Positions 1 to 9,490 are shown, counted from the stretch's first letter. The stretch is 64,000 nt of DNA from Anaerolineae bacterium (GCA_023954475.1 JAMLHW010000003.1:248001-312000); one strand, 5' to 3'. A program made the numbers and translations. Notes: generated by a model from the letters alone, not told the origin.

Positions 1-1
1 C

Positions 2-193
2 ACATTGCTCAAGAATACGGCGTTGGCGCAGGCGGCTATTGCGCATATCGTGCAAACAATGGACTCATGGGCGGGCGAGTTTGCCGCGCACAATGCGCTC
101 AAAGACGCGATTTTCACTGATCCGAAGCGTATTTCGGCCGAAGCGCGTGCGCGTGTTGGTGTCATTGCTGATCGCTACCTGCCCCCCAGTTGA
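2..193 (+). CDS. C-terminal fragment of an unrecognised protein
   Basis: An open frame enters from the left edge and stops with TGA at 191-193, giving the last 63 residues of a protein whose start lies outside the window. The fragment is Ala-rich and probably helical, with no motif I recognise. It contains the TCGGCCGA palindrome (134-141), read as Ser-Ala-Glu, so it shares the local sequence signature. It lies 106 bp upstream of the rodA-like gene on the same strand and may belong to the same transcription unit. No function is proposed. Confidence 0.55.
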   Translation, partial: TLLKNTALAQAAIAHIVQTMDSWAGEFAAHNALKDAIFTDPKRISAEARARVGVIADRYLPPS

Positions 194-299
194 TCGTTGG
201 CGGGTGGGATTTGAGCGTGTTGCGACGGTTGCCTATCGTGGTTTACGCACTGACGTTTCCTGTCACCCTCATTGGCTGCATGATTGCGGATAACTTACC

Positions 300-1628
300 A
301 TGAACACGACACGTATGAGGATCGGCGGCGGTATCGGCCGAATTTCCGGCACAATGCCGCAGCGCGGTCGACAGGAATGGCTCCTGTTGCTCGTTGCTGC
401 CGGGTTTGTGCTCGTCAATGCCGTGTCACTGACTCTGGTCAATAACGACAGGTTAACGTGGGAAGCATTGTGGCGTATTGGTATCTGGCTGGGCTTGTTG
501 GTGATTGCCGTTGTCATCGTCACACGGTTGCAGCCGACCCACGATCCCTTCCTGTTGCCGGTTTACGGCCTGCTGACGGGTTGGGGATTGCTGCTGCAGG
601 CACGATTGGCACCGAATTTTATCGGCCGACAATTGATCTGGTACGCTTTAGGCACAGGCGTCATCGTCCTCCTTGCTGTTTCACCGCTCAATCTCGATTT
701 ATTGCGTCGCTATCGCTATACCTTGCTGCTTGGTGGTATCGTTCTACTCGGCGCGACATTGCTCTTCGGGGTCAATCCATCCGGCTACGGTGCGGCGCTA
801 TGGTTGCCGATTCCTCTGGTTGGGTCTGTTTATTTTCAGCCGTCTGAATTGCTCAAATTGCTGATTATCATCTTTTTCGCCGGTTACTTTGCCGATCGCG
901 GAGCGCTCTTTGCCGGGCGCACGCCCCATTGGAAAGCAATTATGCGCGCCATCGGGCCACTGCTCGTCATGTGGGGTTTTTGTGTCGGGCTACTCATCTG
1001 GCAGCGCGATTTGGGCGCCGCGGCGATTTTCTTTATCCTGTTCCTCAGTATGTTGTATCTGGCGAGCGGCAATCGGCGCACAGTAGTAGCCGGACTCGTG
1101 TTGCTGATGTTGTTTGGTTTGCTCGGTTATTTTTTGTTTGACGTCGTTGCCCTACGCGTCGATGCATGGTGGAATCCGTGGCCAGACGCTGACGATCGCG
1201 CCTACCAGATCGTGCAATCACTTTATGCTATTGTCAACGGGGGTGTCATCGGACAGGGGATTGGTCAGGGTTTTCCGACCTACATTCCGGTCGTTCATTC
1301 TGACTTCGCCTTTGCCGCCGTCGCCGAGGAATGGGGTTTGATTGGCTCGATGACGATGCTGGGTAGCTTTGTCTTTCTGGTTTATCGTGGCATGCGCATT
1401 GCCGGTCGTCAACGCGGTTCATTTGCGAGCTATCTGGCTGCAGGGATGACGGTGTTGTTGGGATCGCAAGCACTGTTGATCATGGGCGGTGTGACGAAGT
1501 TGTTGCCGCTGACAGGTGTGACGGTGCCGTTTGTCAGCTATGGCGGCAGTTCGTTTTTACTCAACAGTGTGATTTTAGGCTTGCTGTTGTATCTTTCGGC
1601 CGAATCCAATACGACGAGCGATGAATAA
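300..1628 (+). CDS. rodA: SEDS family peptidoglycan glycosyltransferase (RodA/FtsW)
   Basis: This 442-residue polytopic membrane protein (about ten hydrophobic segments) belongs to the SEDS family, which polymerises lipid II into glycan strands. The conserved QRDLG segment carries the expected catalytic Asp (Asp237), and the C-terminal signature PLTGVTVPFVSYGGSS is intact, so the enzyme looks active. SEDS proteins work with a class B penicillin-binding protein; here the downstream gene overlaps by 8 bp and encodes a transpeptidase-like partner that has lost its active site. Sequence alone does not separate the RodA (elongation) from the FtsW (division) role, so the symbol is tentative. Confidence 0.9.
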   Translation: MNTTRMRIGGGIGRISGTMPQRGRQEWLLLLVAAGFVLVNAVSLTLVNNDRLTWEALWRIGIWLGLLVIAVVIVTRLQPTHDPFLLPVYGLLTGWGLLLQARLAPNFIGRQLIWYALGTGVIVLLAVSPLNLDLLRRYRYTLLLGGIVLLGATLLFGVNPSGYGAALWLPIPLVGSVYFQPSELLKLLIIIFFAGYFADRGALFAGRTPHWKAIMRAIGPLLVMWGFCVGLLIWQRDLGAAAIFFILFLSMLYLASGNRRTVVAGLVLLMLFGLLGYFLFDVVALRVDAWWNPWPDADDRAYQIVQSLYAIVNGGVIGQGIGQGFPTYIPVVHSDFAFAAVAEEWGLIGSMTMLGSFVFLVYRGMRIAGRQRGSFASYLAAGMTVLLGSQALLIMGGVTKLLPLTGVTVPFVSYGGSSFLLNSVILGLLLYLSAESNTTSDE

Positions 1629-2973
1629 TCTCAATACACCGCGCCATTATACCTCCGGTCTGGGCATTGTTCTGATCCTGTGCCTGTTTGCCGTCGGCGC
1701 CTACCTGTTCTATTGGGTCGCGCTGCGCAGCGATATGCTGCTCAACGAAGACAATCCGCGTCTGGTCGAAGCCGAACTGCGCATCCAACGCGGGGAAATT
1801 CGCGATGCACGCGGAACTATACTGGCTGAATCGGTCGGCCCGGAAAGCCGTCTGGAACGGGTCTATCCGTTTAGCGCAATAGGCCCTGCGGTTGGTTACT
1901 ATTCGCTCGTGCACGGCACAGCGGGGATTGAGGAGGGCCAGGACACCATTTTGCGCGGCGAAACGGACGATTTTTGGCAGGCGTGGCAGCGCGACTTGTT
2001 GCATGAGCCACAAGTGGGCAGCAATGTGCGCGTTACGCTCGCCAAGAGATGGCAGGATTCGGCCGAAAAAGCGCTAGGCGATCACAAAGGCGCTGTCATT
2101 TTGCTCAGCCTGACCGACAAAGCTGTCCGTGCCATGGTCAGCCACCCGACTTACGATCCCAATCTACTCGAAGAACAGTTCGACGCGCTCAGCGCCGATC
2201 CCGATAGTCCGCTGCTCAACCGTGCAACGCAAGGCCAATACCAACCCGGTATGTTATTGCAGCCGTTTGTGCTGGCCGCTGCGCTGGAACGCGAGTTGAT
2301 CACGCTCGATCAGCCGGTTGACGATGCAACGGATGCACTGGTTCTCGACAGTCGTGTCTTTGAATGTGCCACCGCGCCGGGCGATGATGTGACGTGGCTG
2401 GACGTGCTGCAAAATAGTTGTCCCGGCCCAACTTATCGACTCGGCCAGACGCTGCAAGTCGATCAATTGACGCAGATTGTCGATGGATTTGGTCTGACGC
2501 TGACGCCGACCTTACCCATCGCGACCGCCGGCCCCGTTTTCGCACCAATTGAGCGGCCCGGTTTGGCTGCGATTGGTCAGGAGAATCTGGCAATTACGCC
2601 GTTGCAGGCGATATTAGCGTGGGCAGGATTGCTGTCAAATGGTGTGTTTTCCAGCGGCAAGCTATTGAGTGCCGTTCAGCCACCTGGTCAGGAATGGCAA
2701 GTCGCCGGGCCTGAGTTTCAGGCACAATCAATACGGCGAGCCGTAGAATCAGATTCGGCCGATCAGATCGTCAGCAGCCTGACTCGCGAAGGTTTTGTCG
2801 AACACGGCGCTATTGCCCTTTCCGGTCCGGAAGGAGAGTCAACAGTCTGGTATTTGGGCGCTGCGCCGGGTGGCAGTCCGACGTTTGCAGTTGTCGTCGT
2901 TCTGGAAGAGGGGAGTGATCCGATTGTAGCACGCGAAATCGGCCGAACCATCCTCGCCGATGTGCTTGAATAA
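1621..2973 (+). CDS. Degenerate class B penicillin-binding protein (pseudo-transpeptidase)
   Basis: This 450-residue protein has one N-terminal membrane anchor (residues ~8-30), a short dimerisation-like region and a transpeptidase-like fold. It resembles PBP2/FtsI partners of SEDS enzymes. The catalytic motifs are not conserved. The SxxK motif aligns with MLLQ in YQPGMLLQPF, so the nucleophilic Ser is Met211 and the Lys is Gln214. The SxN region reads QNSCPG, and the KTG region reads LSGPEG before VWYLGAAPG. The frame is uninterrupted, contains TCGGCCGA copies and overlaps the SEDS gene by 8 bp, so it is a maintained gene rather than debris. I infer a structural or activating role for the SEDS partner and no acyl-transfer activity. 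Confidence 0.8.
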   Translation: MNNLNTPRHYTSGLGIVLILCLFAVGAYLFYWVALRSDMLLNEDNPRLVEAELRIQRGEIRDARGTILAESVGPESRLERVYPFSAIGPAVGYYSLVHGTAGIEEGQDTILRGETDDFWQAWQRDLLHEPQVGSNVRVTLAKRWQDSAEKALGDHKGAVILLSLTDKAVRAMVSHPTYDPNLLEEQFDALSADPDSPLLNRATQGQYQPGMLLQPFVLAAALERELITLDQPVDDATDALVLDSRVFECATAPGDDVTWLDVLQNSCPGPTYRLGQTLQVDQLTQIVDGFGLTLTPTLPIATAGPVFAPIERPGLAAIGQENLAITPLQAILAWAGLLSNGVFSSGKLLSAVQPPGQEWQVAGPEFQAQSIRRAVESDSADQIVSSLTREGFVEHGAIALSGPEGESTVWYLGAAPGGSPTFAVVVVLEEGSDPIVAREIGRTILADVLE

Positions 2974-3028
2974 CTCTGGATAGCGTGTCCTGAGAATAAT
3001 TGATTGACAGAAATTAAAACGTTATCGA

Positions 3029-3220
3029 TCAATCCTCCCGTTTTGGCATCACAATCCACAAGATCACATACGGTAGGAAGCCGGGTAGCCCACCGGGAAG
3101 CAGCAAGATCAGGAAGATCAGGCGGAAAATGAAGGGACTCCAGCCTAACCAGGCTGCCAGACCACCGCAAACACCTGCTATCATACCGTTTTGTCGTTCC
3201 AGTCGATTTGTTTCGCTCAT
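3029..3220 (-). CDS. PspC domain membrane protein
   Basis: A 63-residue protein matching the PspC domain: a polar start (MSETNRLERQNGMIAGVCGG), then LAAWLGWSPFIFRLIF, a hydrophobic segment with an LPGG turn, and a final YVILWIVMPK. PspC-type proteins sit in the cytoplasmic membrane and take part in envelope stress signalling or act as small membrane modules. I chose the start at 3220 because GAGGT lies just upstream on the minus strand; a longer open frame to 3349 has no such site. It is convergent with the PBP-like gene and divergent from the PRPP synthase gene. Confidence 0.8.
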   Translation of the reverse strand: MSETNRLERQNGMIAGVCGGLAAWLGWSPFIFRLIFLILLLPGGLPGFLPYVILWIVMPKRED

Positions 3221-3332
3221 GTTGTACCTCGAAGCGCGTTTATCTTTTCTATGTTGTCGCTGTACTATACGCGACCGGTCACAAAACGTTGCGGTGACAG
3301 ATCGATTGACGTGATTTCGGCCGAAAACAACA

Positions 3333-3361
3333 TTGCCACACTCCCTCACAACCCGTATTAT
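3333..3361 (+). promoter_or_regulatory. Predicted sigma70-type promoter for PRPP synthase
   Basis: TTGCCA (3333-3338) and TATTAT (3356-3361) are separated by exactly 17 bp and lie about 90 bp upstream of the chosen prs start. ACAACC (3348-3353) and GGTTGT (3364-3369) form an inverted repeat around the -10 box and could be an operator. The assignment rests on hexamer similarity and spacing only. Confidence 0.4.
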
Positions 3362-3452
3362 TAGGTTGTAACGTCATGAGCGACAAAACAGCGCCTTGAT
3401 TGATCAGCGTTTTCTGCTTTGGGCTATGTCTCATAGACAGGGAGAAGAACTC

Positions 3453-4442
3453 ATGAACCTGCCCATGCTCGACCCCGGAGATGTCCGTTTTTTCAGCGGC
3501 AGTTCCAATCGCAAACTGGCCCGTGCCATTGCCGAACATTGCGGCGTACCGATGGATTTGACCCACATTAGTCGGTTTAGCAACGACAATCTGTACATCC
3601 AGCTAGGTGCCAGCGTGCGCGGTCGCAAAGTATTCATTGTGCAATCACTTTCCCCGCCGGTCAACGATCATCTGATGGAGCTGTTGATGATGATCGACAT
3701 AGCCAGTTCGGCGGGTGCGAGAGAAGTGCAGGCGATCATTCCGTACTATTCTTTTGCCCGTTCGGACAAGAAAGATGCGCCGCGAATTTCAATTACCGCT
3801 CGTCTTGTCGCCGATTTGCTTGTGACAGCCGGTGCGACCCACGTCATGACGATGATGCTCCACTCACCGCAAGTCCACGGCTTTTTTAGCGTACCCACTG
3901 ATCCGTTAACAGCCCGACCGACCATGGAGCGCTATTTCAAGGAGCGTGACCTGACCAATACCATCATCGTCGCGCCCGACGTTGGCGCAGCGAAGTCGGC
4001 CGGTCGCTTTGCCGATATGTTGGGATTGCCGTTTGCCAGCGGCAATAAGGAGCGTATTTCGGACACCGAAGTGCGCATCAGTGGTCTTGTAGGCAAGACG
4101 GTGCAGGGATTTAGTCGGGCGATTATTTACGATGATGAAATCTCAACAGGCAGTTCAATGCTCGAACTGGCTCATGTGTTGCATCGCAGCGGCGTAGAAG
4201 AAATCACGCTAGTTTGCACACACGGCGTATTTGTTGCCGGAGCCATTGAGCGGTTAATCGCTGTCCCTTACATTAGCGAGATTGTGGCAACTGACACGGT
4301 TAGACTCCCCAAAGAAATACGCCGCAATCTGACCGTTTTAACCGTTGCCCATATTTTCGGCGAAGCAATTCGCTCCAACTACGCTCGTCAGTCCATTGGC
4401 GGGCTGTTTACTTTCTGGCGTGATGAGCTGGAAGGAAAGTAG
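3453..4442 (+). CDS. prs: Ribose-phosphate pyrophosphokinase (PRPP synthetase)
   Basis: This enzyme makes 5-phosphoribosyl-1-pyrophosphate from ribose-5-phosphate and ATP for nucleotide, His and Trp synthesis. The 329-residue product has the N-terminal FFSGSSNRKLARAIAEHCG segment, the RFSNDN motif, the PYYSFARSDKK catalytic flexible region, the LHSPQVHGFF block and the phosphoribosyl-binding loop IIYDDEISTGSS. I start it at 3453, after GGGAGAAG; upstream ATGs in the same frame lack a good binding site, and the resulting length fits the family (310-330). The usual Asp in the DLHA block is Met here and the PRPP loop departs from VDDMIDTGGT, so it is a divergent member, but no essential segment is missing. 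Confidence 0.9.
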   Translation: MNLPMLDPGDVRFFSGSSNRKLARAIAEHCGVPMDLTHISRFSNDNLYIQLGASVRGRKVFIVQSLSPPVNDHLMELLMMIDIASSAGAREVQAIIPYYSFARSDKKDAPRISITARLVADLLVTAGATHVMTMMLHSPQVHGFFSVPTDPLTARPTMERYFKERDLTNTIIVAPDVGAAKSAGRFADMLGLPFASGNKERISDTEVRISGLVGKTVQGFSRAIIYDDEISTGSSMLELAHVLHRSGVEEITLVCTHGVFVAGAIERLIAVPYISEIVATDTVRLPKEIRRNLTVLTVAHIFGEAIRSNYARQSIGGLFTFWRDELEGK

Positions 4443-4470
4443 CTGCGTAACGGACGAAAACACGCTTTAA

Positions 4471-7400
4471 TCAACGACGACGACTGCTGCCAAATGATGA
4501 GCGGCGTGATGATGAGCTTGATGAAGATGAAGAACGGCGCGATGATGACCGGAACGATGAGCTGCTGCGCATGTTTGATGACCGGCTCCGACTTGATGAT
4601 CGGCTGCTGCCAAAACTTCGGTTCAATCGTGTGCTTGTAGCCAGCGCGCGCCGTTGTGCCATTTCGATATTGTTGGCTGCTTGCGCGTTGGCTTTGAGTG
4701 CTAACTGTTGCGCTGTTGACGCACCCTTGTAGATGCGCTGCAATTGGTCGCGTGTCATGGTGCGGTTTGGCATTTCCGGAATTGTCTGTTGTGCTTTTCT
4801 GACGAGTTCACGCCAGCTATTGCCGGCGCTGCGATGACTGCCGGTTGCTGCAGCGCGACGGATCGCATCTTCGGCCGAATCGATTGCACTATTCGCCTTG
4901 TCAAACAGCGCATCGTACTGTTCCTGATCCTGACGGCTTTTGGCGTGCGCTCGCTGCGCCAGGTCCAGCGTGGTCCGATAATTGGTTATGGCCGATTCAA
5001 GTGCGGCGGCCAGAGCGTGATCCTCTTTGTCAGCCGCCTGTGCACGCGCCTCCTGTGCTTCAGCCAGGTGTCGTGCGGCTTTTTGCGCCATTTGCAGCGT
5101 ACTCTCGGAGATGACGACGGCATCCAACCCCTCGACTGTCTGCAACATGCGCTTGATGCTGCTGTCATTTTCATTGACTATTGTTTCCAGTTCGAGCAAC
5201 AAGGCGTTGATGTGAGCGACCTGGGCATCGGCCGATTGGTATGCCGCCGTCGCCAGTTCACGGCTTTTTTCCTGCGCAGTTTGTGCGGCCAGGAATTCGC
5301 GGGCGCGACGATGCCGCCGGGCCGTTTCCAGCAATGTTTGTGATTCGATCAATTGCGCATCGACTTCCGGACCGATTTTGCGATCTTCAGCGTCGCGCAG
5401 CGTGCGGGCGCGGCTCAAATCCTGTTCGGTGAGGGAGAGGGCTGAGTCGATTGTGCGTTCGGCGGCAACGACGGCAGTCAAACGTCCCAACACCGTTTCC
5501 ATGTGGAGTTCAGCCGCTGCAAGATCAGCACCAAGCGTGACCAACAAATGCTGCGCTGTCTCGAATTGTTGATTGGCAAGAGTGTTCAGCGTGGTAGCGT
5601 GTTGCAAACGATCGTGGGCTGTGGTCGCCGTATCGGTTACTGCTGTCATGCCGGGCTGTAGATCTTGCCAGTTGAGTGCCGGATACGTCTGCAATTGCTG
5701 CCAGACACGGGGTGTTTCATGGAGCAAGTCCGGTTCGAGTTGGGTGATCGATGCATGCAATTCGGCCGAATATGCTGCGTTGGCCTTGTACAAATCACGC
5801 CAGGTCTGTGCATGAGCCAGCGCCGCTTCGCCGTCGGCATTGTATTCATCGATCCATGACCGCACCGAATCAAAATTGTCGTCGCGCAGCTTTTGCTCAA
5901 TGGTATGCAAATCAGCTGCCATTTCATCGCGCAGCTGCGTAAGATGCGGCGGACGAAACCCTTCGTTTGTGATGTCGTCGATTACATTGTCCCGTTTGGT
6001 CTGGGCAGTGACTGTGGCGACCAGTTCATCTAACGTGTCGAGATCGTCTTCGATGATCGCAACTTCGTCGAGAACGCGGAGATACACACCATCTTGCAGC
6101 TTGGTGGCTGCGGCAGCGAGACGCGCATCAATCCCGCTGAACAGATGTGTCTCCGCTATGACGAAAGGGTCGGGGATTGCCTCCTCACTTGCCTGTCGGT
6201 CATCCTGAGCGTGTTGTAAGCGATCGGGTGCGTCACGTTGGGCAGCCTGCAATCGGCCGATTTGCTCCTGCACGTCGGCGATATATCCTAGAATCCCTTC
6301 GGCGTCAAGTGTGGACGGATCAATGATCATCAACTCCACGCGCAACGGCACGCCGATCAATTCATTGCGAATGGCGTCGAGCTGGTTGGCGAGACGAACA
6401 TCGTCCGGTTTGCCTTCCAAGATGTCCATCGGGTCGAGCAAGGTGTGCAAGTCGTCATCAGACAGGTTGGTGATGCGTTCGGTTGTTCCGACGATGGTGA
6501 CGTAAATGCTTTCCCAGTCGCCTACCAACTGTTCCAGCGACCGTTGCTCTGCAACGCCGGGCCGCACGAGACGCGTGCGCAGGTCAAAGGCATCGCTCAG
6601 CGCCTCGCGACTGCGGCGCAACCATTCCGTCACTTCTTCGTCGAGCGGATCGTATTTCGTGCCGCCGTATGCCTCAAAAAGTTGGTACAGGACGGTATCG
6701 GATACGGCGTTCCCTTCGAGCAAGCGTTCGCAGGCGAGCAGCAGATTGGCGACGCGTTGCTGCAATTCGCTGAGATGTTCCTGCAATGCTTGCCTGTGCC
6801 GCCGGGCTTCAAGTGCCGGACGAATGCTGTGCGGCCAGAGGTAGAACATGGCGAAGGCGACACCACCAACGACGAGAATGATGCCGATTACAGGGAGCAG
6901 GTTGCTGCTGTTTTCGGCCGATGTTTCCGGATTGGTTACAGACGGCGAGGAGACCGTGTTGCTTGTCTGCGCGGTCGGCGGATTGAGGATGATGTAGCCG
7001 TTATTGAGCGCATTGACAAAGCCGATGGTCGGATCGCCTGTGTTGATGCCGCCGCGTATCGTGCGTTTGAGAGCGTTGATGGCCGTATCGTTGTCCAATG
7101 ATGTGTTGAAAAGACTGTCGCCGAATGTGATTGACGTTGCCCAATCGGCCGAAGTGGCAGCTTCAAACGCCAGTCCATTCGTGTCAAACGCGTCTGTTTG
7201 CGACAAATCGCGCAGTCCAACCGATGCTTCGACGCCGTCGATGAGATCAAACCAGACGGTTTCATTTCTGACTGGCGTATCGGTGAGAAAAATGAGCAGT
7301 TTGTAGCCGTCTTGGGCCCACGGTTGGGCGGCAGCACAAACGGCAGCGGTATCGAGATCGAGGTCGCTCTGGTTGATTATGTCGGCATAAGCACAGGTTT

Positions 7401-7494
7401 GGGCATGGGCCGTTTGCGGCGTGCTGATGCCTACCAGTATTGCAGCGCTGACGAAGAACAGGAAGGCGAAAAGAGATCGTTTGATTTGCGGCAT
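4471..7494 (-). CDS. Large secreted/membrane coiled-coil protein with TPM-like domain and Ser/Arg-rich tail
   Basis: A 1007-residue protein. Residues 1-31 form a signal peptide (cleavage after AHA likely). Residues ~35-170 resemble a divergent TPM (TLP18.3/Psb32) domain, with a YKLLIFLTDT strand. A hydrophobic membrane segment spans ~199-222. The next ~700 residues are charged, Ala/Gln/Glu-rich helices with heptad-like spacing, presumably long coiled coils. The last ~54 residues are almost only Ser and Arg, with runs such as SSSRSRSS and SSSSSSSSS. TPM proteins with coiled-coil extensions are known from several bacteria, but function here is unclear; an envelope scaffold is a guess. It has several TCGGCCGA copies, so it is native. 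It is convergent with prs, 28 bp away. Confidence 0.7.
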   Translation of the reverse strand: MPQIKRSLFAFLFFVSAAILVGISTPQTAHAQTCAYADIINQSDLDLDTAAVCAAAQPWAQDGYKLLIFLTDTPVRNETVWFDLIDGVEASVGLRDLSQTDAFDTNGLAFEAATSADWATSITFGDSLFNTSLDNDTAINALKRTIRGGINTGDPTIGFVNALNNGYIILNPPTAQTSNTVSSPSVTNPETSAENSSNLLPVIGIILVVGGVAFAMFYLWPHSIRPALEARRHRQALQEHLSELQQRVANLLLACERLLEGNAVSDTVLYQLFEAYGGTKYDPLDEEVTEWLRRSREALSDAFDLRTRLVRPGVAEQRSLEQLVGDWESIYVTIVGTTERITNLSDDDLHTLLDPMDILEGKPDDVRLANQLDAIRNELIGVPLRVELMIIDPSTLDAEGILGYIADVQEQIGRLQAAQRDAPDRLQHAQDDRQASEEAIPDPFVIAETHLFSGIDARLAAAATKLQDGVYLRVLDEVAIIEDDLDTLDELVATVTAQTKRDNVIDDITNEGFRPPHLTQLRDEMAADLHTIEQKLRDDNFDSVRSWIDEYNADGEAALAHAQTWRDLYKANAAYSAELHASITQLEPDLLHETPRVWQQLQTYPALNWQDLQPGMTAVTDTATTAHDRLQHATTLNTLANQQFETAQHLLVTLGADLAAAELHMETVLGRLTAVVAAERTIDSALSLTEQDLSRARTLRDAEDRKIGPEVDAQLIESQTLLETARRHRRAREFLAAQTAQEKSRELATAAYQSADAQVAHINALLLELETIVNENDSSIKRMLQTVEGLDAVVISESTLQMAQKAARHLAEAQEARAQAADKEDHALAAALESAITNYRTTLDLAQRAHAKSRQDQEQYDALFDKANSAIDSAEDAIRRAAATGSHRSAGNSWRELVRKAQQTIPEMPNRTMTRDQLQRIYKGASTAQQLALKANAQAANNIEMAQRRALATSTRLNRSFGSSRSSSRSRSSNMRSSSSFRSSSRRSSSSSSSSSRRSSFGSSRRR

Positions 7495-7635
7495 ACCATT
7501 TCTCGCATGGTGAACATGATGTGGCTAGATTGTATCATAGCCGATCTGTAGAAAGGGTGTGGTGATGCAACAATTCGGCCGAATTTGCCGTATAGTCAAT
7601 GATTGCAAGAAACTATTTTGCCGGGAGAAAAGTCA

Positions 7636-7923
7636 ATGAAAGACGGCTTGATCAACGAGTGGGAATACTACACGACGTTTTTGGAAGCGCGTATGAGTGA
7701 GACGGATACGTGGTCAGAAGCGATGATTCCGGATGAAGATCATCCAAAATATTCACCATACGCCATCATGCCGGAACTGAATCGGTTGGGCCGCAAAGGC
7801 TGGGAACTGGTACACATCGAACCGGTTATTGTCGGCAAGAATCACGATGTACTCGTGCATCCGAACAACATGGTTTACTGGGGGAACACCTACTTCTGCG
7901 TCTTCAAACGAGCCGTGGGCTAG
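7636..7923 (+). CDS. DUF4177-like small protein
   Basis: A 95-residue soluble protein. WEYYTTFLEA near the start, LNRLGRKGWELVHIEPV in the middle and YFCVFKRAV at the end match the DUF4177 pattern (a beta strand, then a Gly-Trp-Glu-Leu-Val strand, then a final FKR strand). No activity is known for the family. I start at ATG 7636 because GGGAGAAA lies just upstream; a TTG at 7603 is also in frame. It is convergent with lysS, whose stop is 10 bp away, and divergent from the coiled-coil gene. Confidence 0.65.
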   Translation: MKDGLINEWEYYTTFLEARMSETDTWSEAMIPDEDHPKYSPYAIMPELNRLGRKGWELVHIEPVIVGKNHDVLVHPNNMVYWGNTYFCVFKRAVG

Positions 7924-7932
7924 CCGGCACCG

Positions 7933-9453
7933 CTACATGTCACGGTCGCGCAAATGGGGGAAGAGCAGCACATCGCGGATCGATTGCTGATTGGTGAACA
8001 GCATCGCCAGGCGGTCAATGCCTGTGCCGAAACCGCCGTTGGGCGGCATGCCGTAGCGCATGGCGCGTAGATAATCGTCGTCGATGGGATGTGCTTCATC
8101 GGCGTCGCTGGCGTATAACTCCTGCATGAGCTCAAAACGCGCTTGTTGATCGATAGGGTCGTTCAACTCGGTAAACGAGTTGCCCATTTCCATACCGGCA
8201 ATGAAATATTCGAACCGTTCGACGTGGAAACCATCGCCCGGCTTGCGTTTTGCCAGTGGTGAAATGTCACGCGGGTAATCGTAGACAATCGTGGGCTGGA
8301 TGAGGCGCGGTTCGACATGGCTACTGAAAACAGCATCGACTAGCTGGCCCCATGCCGCTTTGTCCGGTGCGTCAATGCCTTCGGCACGCAGCGCCGCACG
8401 CAAGCTGTCAGCGTCGGTGTGTTCCATGTAGTCGATCTCGGCGAATTGCTTGATGGCATCGCGCATGGTGATTCGGGGCCACGGTTGGCCGATGTCGATA
8501 GTGTTGTCACCGTATGTGAATTTCATTGTACCAAGTACGTCGCGCGCGGTTGTGCGTATCATATTCTCGACGAAATTCATCACGTCTTCGTAATTCCAAT
8601 AGGCGGCGTAAAATTCGAGTTGAGTGAATTCCGGATTGTGTTTGAAACTGACGCCTTCGTTGCGAAAATCTCGGCCGATTTCATAGACGCGTTCAATGCC
8701 ACCGACGAGCAGTCGCTTCAAGTACAGTTCAAAACTGATGCGCAGGTACAAATCCTGCTTGAGCTGATTGTGGTACGTGGTGAATGGTCGCGCTGCTGCA
8801 CCACCGTAAATCGGTTGCAAAACAGGCGTTTCTACTTCGAGGAAACCATGGGCGTCGAAGTAGCGGCGCAGCGATTGCAGCAATTTGGCGCGGGTAATGA
8901 ATACATCGCGCACATCGCGGTTGACGGCCAGATCGGCGTACCGTTGGCGATAGCGTTCTTCGATGTCGGCAAAAGCACTGTAGCGAACGATTTCGCCGTC
9001 GATTTCCTGTTCTTTGGCTTGCGGCAGAGGCGTGACCGCTTTGGCGAGCAGTTTCCACGCGCTGACGTGGATGCTGATTTCACCGGTGCGGGTGCGCATG
9101 AGGGAGCCGGTGGCTTGTATGAAGTCGCCGAGATCGATTAGTTTGCGCAAGATCAGGTGGGATTCTTCACCAATGTCGGCGCGGCGGACGAAGAGCTGAA
9201 TTCGGCCGAAGCCGTCTTCAATATGCGCGAATACCGTTTTGCCCATGTCGCGGCTGCTCACCAGACGTCCGCAAACTGTGACGTTAATTGGGTCGGCATC
9301 GTCATTGCCTTCGACCGCTGCAAATGCCGCGATAGCTTCCGCAGTCGTGTGAGTGCGCTCCACCGTCGTCGGAAACGGGTCGATACCAGCCTCGATTAGT
9401 CGGTCGAGTTTATCCAGTCGTTGCTGCTCTAGTCGATTCGGTTCCCAAGCCAT
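7933..9453 (-). CDS. lysS: Lysyl-tRNA synthetase, class II
   Basis: This enzyme charges tRNA-Lys. The 506-residue protein has the N-terminal OB-fold anticodon-binding domain (TVCGRLVSSRDMGKTVFAHI, residues ~58-75), class II motif 2 (DFRNEGVSFKHNPEFTQLEF) and motif 3 near the C-terminus (GFGTGIDRLAMLF), followed by the family ending IRDVLLFPHLRDRD. The length is normal. The start at 9453 follows GGAAGT. greA lies upstream on the same strand, separated by a rho-independent terminator, so lysS probably depends on read-through or its own promoter. Confidence 0.97.
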   Translation of the reverse strand: MAWEPNRLEQQRLDKLDRLIEAGIDPFPTTVERTHTTAEAIAAFAAVEGNDDADPINVTVCGRLVSSRDMGKTVFAHIEDGFGRIQLFVRRADIGEESHLILRKLIDLGDFIQATGSLMRTRTGEISIHVSAWKLLAKAVTPLPQAKEQEIDGEIVRYSAFADIEERYRQRYADLAVNRDVRDVFITRAKLLQSLRRYFDAHGFLEVETPVLQPIYGGAAARPFTTYHNQLKQDLYLRISFELYLKRLLVGGIERVYEIGRDFRNEGVSFKHNPEFTQLEFYAAYWNYEDVMNFVENMIRTTARDVLGTMKFTYGDNTIDIGQPWPRITMRDAIKQFAEIDYMEHTDADSLRAALRAEGIDAPDKAAWGQLVDAVFSSHVEPRLIQPTIVYDYPRDISPLAKRKPGDGFHVERFEYFIAGMEMGNSFTELNDPIDQQARFELMQELYASDADEAHPIDDDYLRAMRYGMPPNGGFGTGIDRLAMLFTNQQSIRDVLLFPHLRDRDM

Positions 9454-9490
9454 GTTTACTTCCTGTTTGCCGCGTCACCGTCACCATTAG

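Noticed and set aside
2974-3028. Terminator between the PBP-like and PspC genes
   Set aside because: TTGAT/ATCAA repeats are present but the stem is too short and the spacer too long to support a call.
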